This document shows, in pieces, positions 61,347 to 64,000 of a stretch of 64,000 nucleotides of DNA. The stretch comes from Gammaproteobacteria bacterium. GTDB taxonomy: Bacteria; Pseudomonadota; Gammaproteobacteria; JAJPIJ01. How positions within the stretch are numbered: position 1 is the stretch's first letter; each line of letters starts with the position of its first letter. The translations under genes were made by a program, and so were the position numbers. Below the pieces are notes generated by a model. The model was given only the letters and a program-made list of their open reading frames with translations, had not been told where the DNA came from and searched no databases. The stretch spans positions 62,001-126,000 of the forward strand of contig JAJVHZ010000076.1 in NCBI GenBank assembly GCA_022072255.1. The letters are read 5' to 3'.

Positions 61347-62360
61347 TCAGCTGCTGAGCGCCTGGGGGCGGGCACCCTGTCGTGTGCGCGTCTCCTGCAC
61401 GGCGAGACCGCGATTCAGGCCACGCACCACCACGAACTCCAGCGAGGTGTCCCGCCAGCGCGCGCGGGCGTCGGCCTGCGTCGCCAGTGCCGTGGCGTCA
61501 TCCGCGAACAGCGCGAAGCCGGTCGGTCCCCAGGAGGTCTGCCCTACGCCCCTGATACCCTGTGCCAGCAACCACTCCAGCACCGCCGCCACCCGCGGGC
61601 TGCCGTAACGGCCGCCCTGCGCCGCCGCGAACATGTCGCCCATCGCCTCCTGCAGGACCCTGACCGCCTCGGCGAACACCTCGAACTGCCGCTCCGCCAG
61701 CGCCGGGAGCATCTGCACCAGCACGCGGCGGCTGAGCTCGGCCGCGGTCGCCGCGCTCATCGTCGGCAACTGCGCGAACGCCTCGGCCTCCCCGGCGCCG
61801 TGCACCCCCTGGCGATTGTGATCGAATGTCAGCAGTACCCGCCACTGCTCCGGGAACGGCAGGCGGGCGATGACCGGCGGCACGACCGTTTCCTGCCCGC
61901 GCCCGCCGTCGAGGATGAATCCGCCCTGCCCGGAGGCAGCGATGCCGATGCCCGAACGCAGTCCGCGCCCCATGAGGCTCGCCAGTTCCACCGAGGTGAG
62001 AGCGAGGCCGGCAAGGCGGCTGGCGGCCGTGCCGACGGCAAGCGCCATCTGGGTGCCCGAACCGAGGCCGACGTGCTCGGGGATGGCCTGCAGCAGGCGC
62101 AGGTTGATGCCCGCCGTGAGGCTGAGCCGCTCGCGGATGGTCTGCAGGCAACGTCTGGCGCGATCGGCGCCCGGCCCCTCCACCGTCACTGCATCGGACC
62201 TGGCGGCGGTCAGCCGCGTGGCGACACCGGTGATCGGCAATCCCAGGCTGACGAAGCGGCGACCGTACCCGCCCTCCATGTCGACGAAACCGAGGTGCAG
62301 GCGCGCGGGCGCATCAACCAACACGATGTGCGTGGAGTCGTGCGCACGCTCGGATGACAT
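61347..62360 (-). CDS. mptG: Beta-ribofuranosylaminobenzene 5'-phosphate synthase
   Basis: A 337-residue GHMP-fold enzyme. VDAPARLHLGFVDMEGGYGR at the N-terminus and HVGLGSGTQMALAVG are the substrate-binding motifs, and GQTSWGPTGFALF is the C-terminal family pattern. It condenses 4-aminobenzoate with PRPP, with loss of CO2, in the first committed step of H4MPT synthesis. The frame is open to 62486; ATG 62360 restores the family length. It is divergent from the fhc operon, 286 bp away, and 102 bp upstream of mtdB on the same strand. Confidence 0.93.
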   Translation of the reverse strand: MSSERAHDSTHIVLVDAPARLHLGFVDMEGGYGRRFVSLGLPITGVATRLTAARSDAVTVEGPGADRARRCLQTIRERLSLTAGINLRLLQAIPEHVGLGSGTQMALAVGTAASRLAGLALTSVELASLMGRGLRSGIGIAASGQGGFILDGGRGQETVVPPVIARLPFPEQWRVLLTFDHNRQGVHGAGEAEAFAQLPTMSAATAAELSRRVLVQMLPALAERQFEVFAEAVRVLQEAMGDMFAAAQGGRYGSPRVAAVLEWLLAQGIRGVGQTSWGPTGFALFADDATALATQADARARWRDTSLEFVVVRGLNRGLAVQETRTRQGARPQALSS

Positions 62361-62551
62361 GGATGTGTCGGTTCCCGGAATTCGGATGCGGTGAATGTTT
62401 GGCCCTGCAGGCGGCAGTATACCGAACGCGTACCGGCATCGCAGCCGGCCGCAACGAGACAGCGCAGGCGCGTGCACGCGCCGCACCCGCGGCCGCCCGC
62501 GCTCGTCCGCACGTGATTGTGGCCGCGATCCACATAGTGTGCTAATTTCTC

Positions 62552-62626
62552 CCCCTCTGCGCAGGGGCCGCGGTGCCCGCGCCCGTGGTCAAAGAATCAA
62601 CGAGAACCCGCTGCCGCGTCAGCGGG
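62552..62626 (+). promoter_or_regulatory. GC-rich multi-hairpin leader before fhcB
   Basis: Three hairpins follow each other in the fhcB leader: CCCCT/AGGGG (62552-62567), CGCGG/CCGCG (62569-62581) and CCCGCTG/CAGCGGG (62607-62626). The last ends 20 bp before ATG 62647, with GGGGGAA between. No T-run follows. The run of stems in a region upstream of the whole operon suggests a structured 5' leader, but random GC-rich DNA gives short stems too. The rest of 62361-62551 has no gene I can see. Confidence 0.35.
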
Positions 62627-62646
62627 GGAACAACCATCAGAGCGCC

Positions 62647-63945
62647 ATGAATCCAGCCACCGCAGCGTCGCCGACGGCGAAGTCGGGATCCCGCACACAC
62701 ACCTCCGTCACCTGTCCATTCTGCAGTCTGCTCTGCGACGACCTCGAGGTCACCAATCGCGGCGGCAGCCTTGGCGTCACCGCGGGAGACTGTGCCCGCG
62801 CCAGGGGCGGTTTCGAGCGAGACTACGCCTCCCTGTCACCGCAGATGGACGGCCGGGACGTAAGCATGGACCAGGCCGTGGCCGCGGCGGCCAGGCTGTT
62901 GCGCGGCGCGCGCCATCCGCTTTACGGCGGGCTCGGCACCGACGTGGCCGGCATGCGCGGGCTGCTGGCGCTGGCCGACAGGACCGGCGGCATCGTCGAT
63001 CACATGCTCGGCGACACCATGTACCGCAACATCCTCGCCATGCAGGATCGCGGTTGGATCATGACCACCATGACCGAGGTGAGAAACCGGGCCGATGTCG
63101 TCATCTTCGCCAACCTCGACGCGGTCAGCGATCATCCCCGCTTCTTCGAACGCAACATCTGGAATGCGGAATCCATGTTCGGCCTGGCGACGAAATCGCG
63201 TCGGATCGTCTACCTGGGCGAGGGGCTGAACACCCGCCCCGGCGTGAGCCCGGACGGTCGCAAGCCCCTGCACCTGAGGAACGAGCCGGAGCGGCTGGGC
63301 GAGCTGATCGGCGCCCTGCGCGCACTGCTGGCCGGCCAGAGCCTGCAGGCAAGGACGGTCGCCGGCGTGAAGGTCGCGGAACTGACGAAGCTGCTCGGGA
63401 TAATGAAGGGCGCGAAGTACGGCGTGATCATCTGGTCGCCGCCGCGCCTGCCGTTCGCCTCCGCTGACCTCGTGGTCGAGGCCATCTGCGACCTCGTGAA
63501 GGAACTCAATGCGCAGACCCGCTTCTCCGGCTTCGCCCTCGGCGGCAACGAGGGCATCCTGACGGCCGGAGCGGTCTGCACCTGGCAGAGCGGCTACCAG
63601 CTGCGCACCGATTTCGCCGCCGGCTACCCCGAATTCGACCCGACGCGCAACGCCACCGCGAGGCTGCTCGCGGACGACGACGTCGATCTGCTGCTGTGGA
63701 CCTCCACGTTCCTGACCGGGCAGACGCCGCCCGAGACGAAGGCGCCCACCGTCCTGCTGGCACCGCCGCTGCGCGGCCTGGATACCCGCTGCGCCGTCTA
63801 CATTCCCGTCGGCACGCCGGGAGTCGACCATCGCGGCCAGATGTGCCGCGTCGACAACGTCGTGTCGCTGCCCCTGCACCAGGTGCGCGAATCGGCGCTG
63901 CCCAGCGTGGCCGGCGTCTGCAACCTACTCCTGCAGTCCCTGTAG
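62647..63945 (+). CDS. fhcB: Formyltransferase/hydrolase complex subunit B
   Basis: A 432-residue homologue of formylmethanofuran dehydrogenase subunit B. CPFCSLLCDDLEV and a fourth cysteine in AGDCARAR keep the N-terminal cluster-type pattern. The segment around IVDHMLGDTMYRNILAM lies where FwdB/FmdB has the cysteine that binds Mo or W, and no cysteine is there, as expected for a complex that hydrolyses and does not do redox chemistry. With FhcA, C and D it transfers formyl from H4MPT to methanofuran and releases formate. ATG 62647 is chosen over the open frame to 62395. First gene of the fhc operon. Confidence 0.93.
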   Translation: MNPATAASPTAKSGSRTHTSVTCPFCSLLCDDLEVTNRGGSLGVTAGDCARARGGFERDYASLSPQMDGRDVSMDQAVAAAARLLRGARHPLYGGLGTDVAGMRGLLALADRTGGIVDHMLGDTMYRNILAMQDRGWIMTTMTEVRNRADVVIFANLDAVSDHPRFFERNIWNAESMFGLATKSRRIVYLGEGLNTRPGVSPDGRKPLHLRNEPERLGELIGALRALLAGQSLQARTVAGVKVAELTKLLGIMKGAKYGVIIWSPPRLPFASADLVVEAICDLVKELNAQTRFSGFALGGNEGILTAGAVCTWQSGYQLRTDFAAGYPEFDPTRNATARLLADDDVDLLLWTSTFLTGQTPPETKAPTVLLAPPLRGLDTRCAVYIPVGTPGVDHRGQMCRVDNVVSLPLHQVRESALPSVAGVCNLLLQSL

Positions 63946-63954
63946 CAGGCCCCC

Positions 63955-64000
63955 ATGCTGATCAAGCTCACAGGCGGTACCGTCTACGACCCCATGCACG
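63955..64000 (+). CDS. fhcA: Start of formyltransferase/hydrolase subunit A (partial)
   Basis: The frame beginning at ATG 63955 reads LIKLTGGTVYDPMH, the usual N-terminus of the amidohydrolase subunit FhcA/FwdA. It starts 9 bp after the fhcB stop and runs off the window, so only 15 residues are seen. The identification rests on these and on the fhcB-fhcA order known in methylotrophs. Confidence 0.75.
   Translation, partial: MLIKLTGGTVYDPMH

Noticed and set aside
62604-62634. Resemblance to a type I-E CRISPR repeat (CCCGC stem, GGGGGAAC flank)
   Set aside because: Only one copy, no spacers, no cas genes; it is better explained as a leader hairpin before fhcB.

Overview
The window is a GC-rich, densely coded chromosomal segment with no rRNA, tRNA, CRISPR array, insertion sequence or phage gene that I can see. 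The gene set points to a proteobacterium, most likely a gammaproteobacterium: a complete EF-P/EpmA/EpmB (beta-lysylation) set, a YoaA-type DinG helicase, an RbbA-type ABC cassette, AmpG, RNase D and HemN. It also carries the archaeal-type tetrahydromethanopterin (H4MPT) formaldehyde-oxidation pathway, as known methylotrophic and formaldehyde-detoxifying proteobacteria do. No methanol or methane oxidation gene is present here, so methylotrophy cannot be concluded.

Layout. 1-5.2 kb: end of an alpha/beta hydrolase, an atypical NRAMP-like transporter, an AmpG-like permease, a CYTH phosphatase, and an oxalate/formate-type MFS transporter with an overlapping 61-residue companion. 5.4-18.6 kb: a molybdenum/tungsten island with moaA, fdhD, mobA, mobB and moeA, followed by a tungsten aldehyde oxidoreductase operon of the three-subunit Aromatoleum type (polyferredoxin, W subunit, FAD subunit), a MoaD-like protein and a small unknown ORF. 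A c-di-GMP protein (REC-GGDEF-EAL), an AIM24-family protein and a methyltransferase sit inside this island. 18.6-26.1 kb: a coiled-coil membrane protein, hemN behind an FNR/ANR-type box, a YoaA helicase, an unknown protein and a tandemly duplicated beta-barrel outer-membrane protein.

26.2-28.9 kb: epmA-efp divergent from epmB. 28.9-38.3 kb: two export systems, an RND pump and an HlyD/RbbA/ABC-2 cassette. 38.4-41.1 kb: RNase D and a DUF2182/DUF1326 pair. 41.3-49.8 kb: a signalling cluster (PAS-GAF histidine kinase, single-domain response regulator, REC-nucleotide cyclase, patatin-like lipase, an unknown 197-residue protein), then a 75-residue protein and an ABC exporter.

49.9 kb to the end: after a GST-like gene comes the H4MPT/methanofuran island. 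It encodes an MfnE-like kinase, PabB, a hydantoinase-like protein, three different ATP-grasp enzymes, a HisA-like TIM barrel, Fae, a CitG-like enzyme, Mch, MtdB, beta-RFAP synthase and the start of the formyltransferase/hydrolase (fhcBA) operon. Together these encode formaldehyde capture (Fae), oxidation (MtdB), ring opening (Mch), transfer and hydrolysis to formate (Fhc), and part of the synthesis of the cofactors. With the aldehyde oxidoreductase and the formate/oxalate-type transporter, the window describes a cell equipped to oxidise aldehydes and handle the resulting acids.

Candidates for undescribed biology are the three ATP-grasp enzymes and other unassigned proteins of the H4MPT island, the lysine/arginine-rich N-terminal tail of Mch, the small ORF after the aldehyde oxidoreductase operon, the signalling cluster at 41.3-47.4 kb, the DUF1326/DUF2182 pair, and two short ORFs with strong ribosome-binding sites whose stops overlap the next gene by GTGA.
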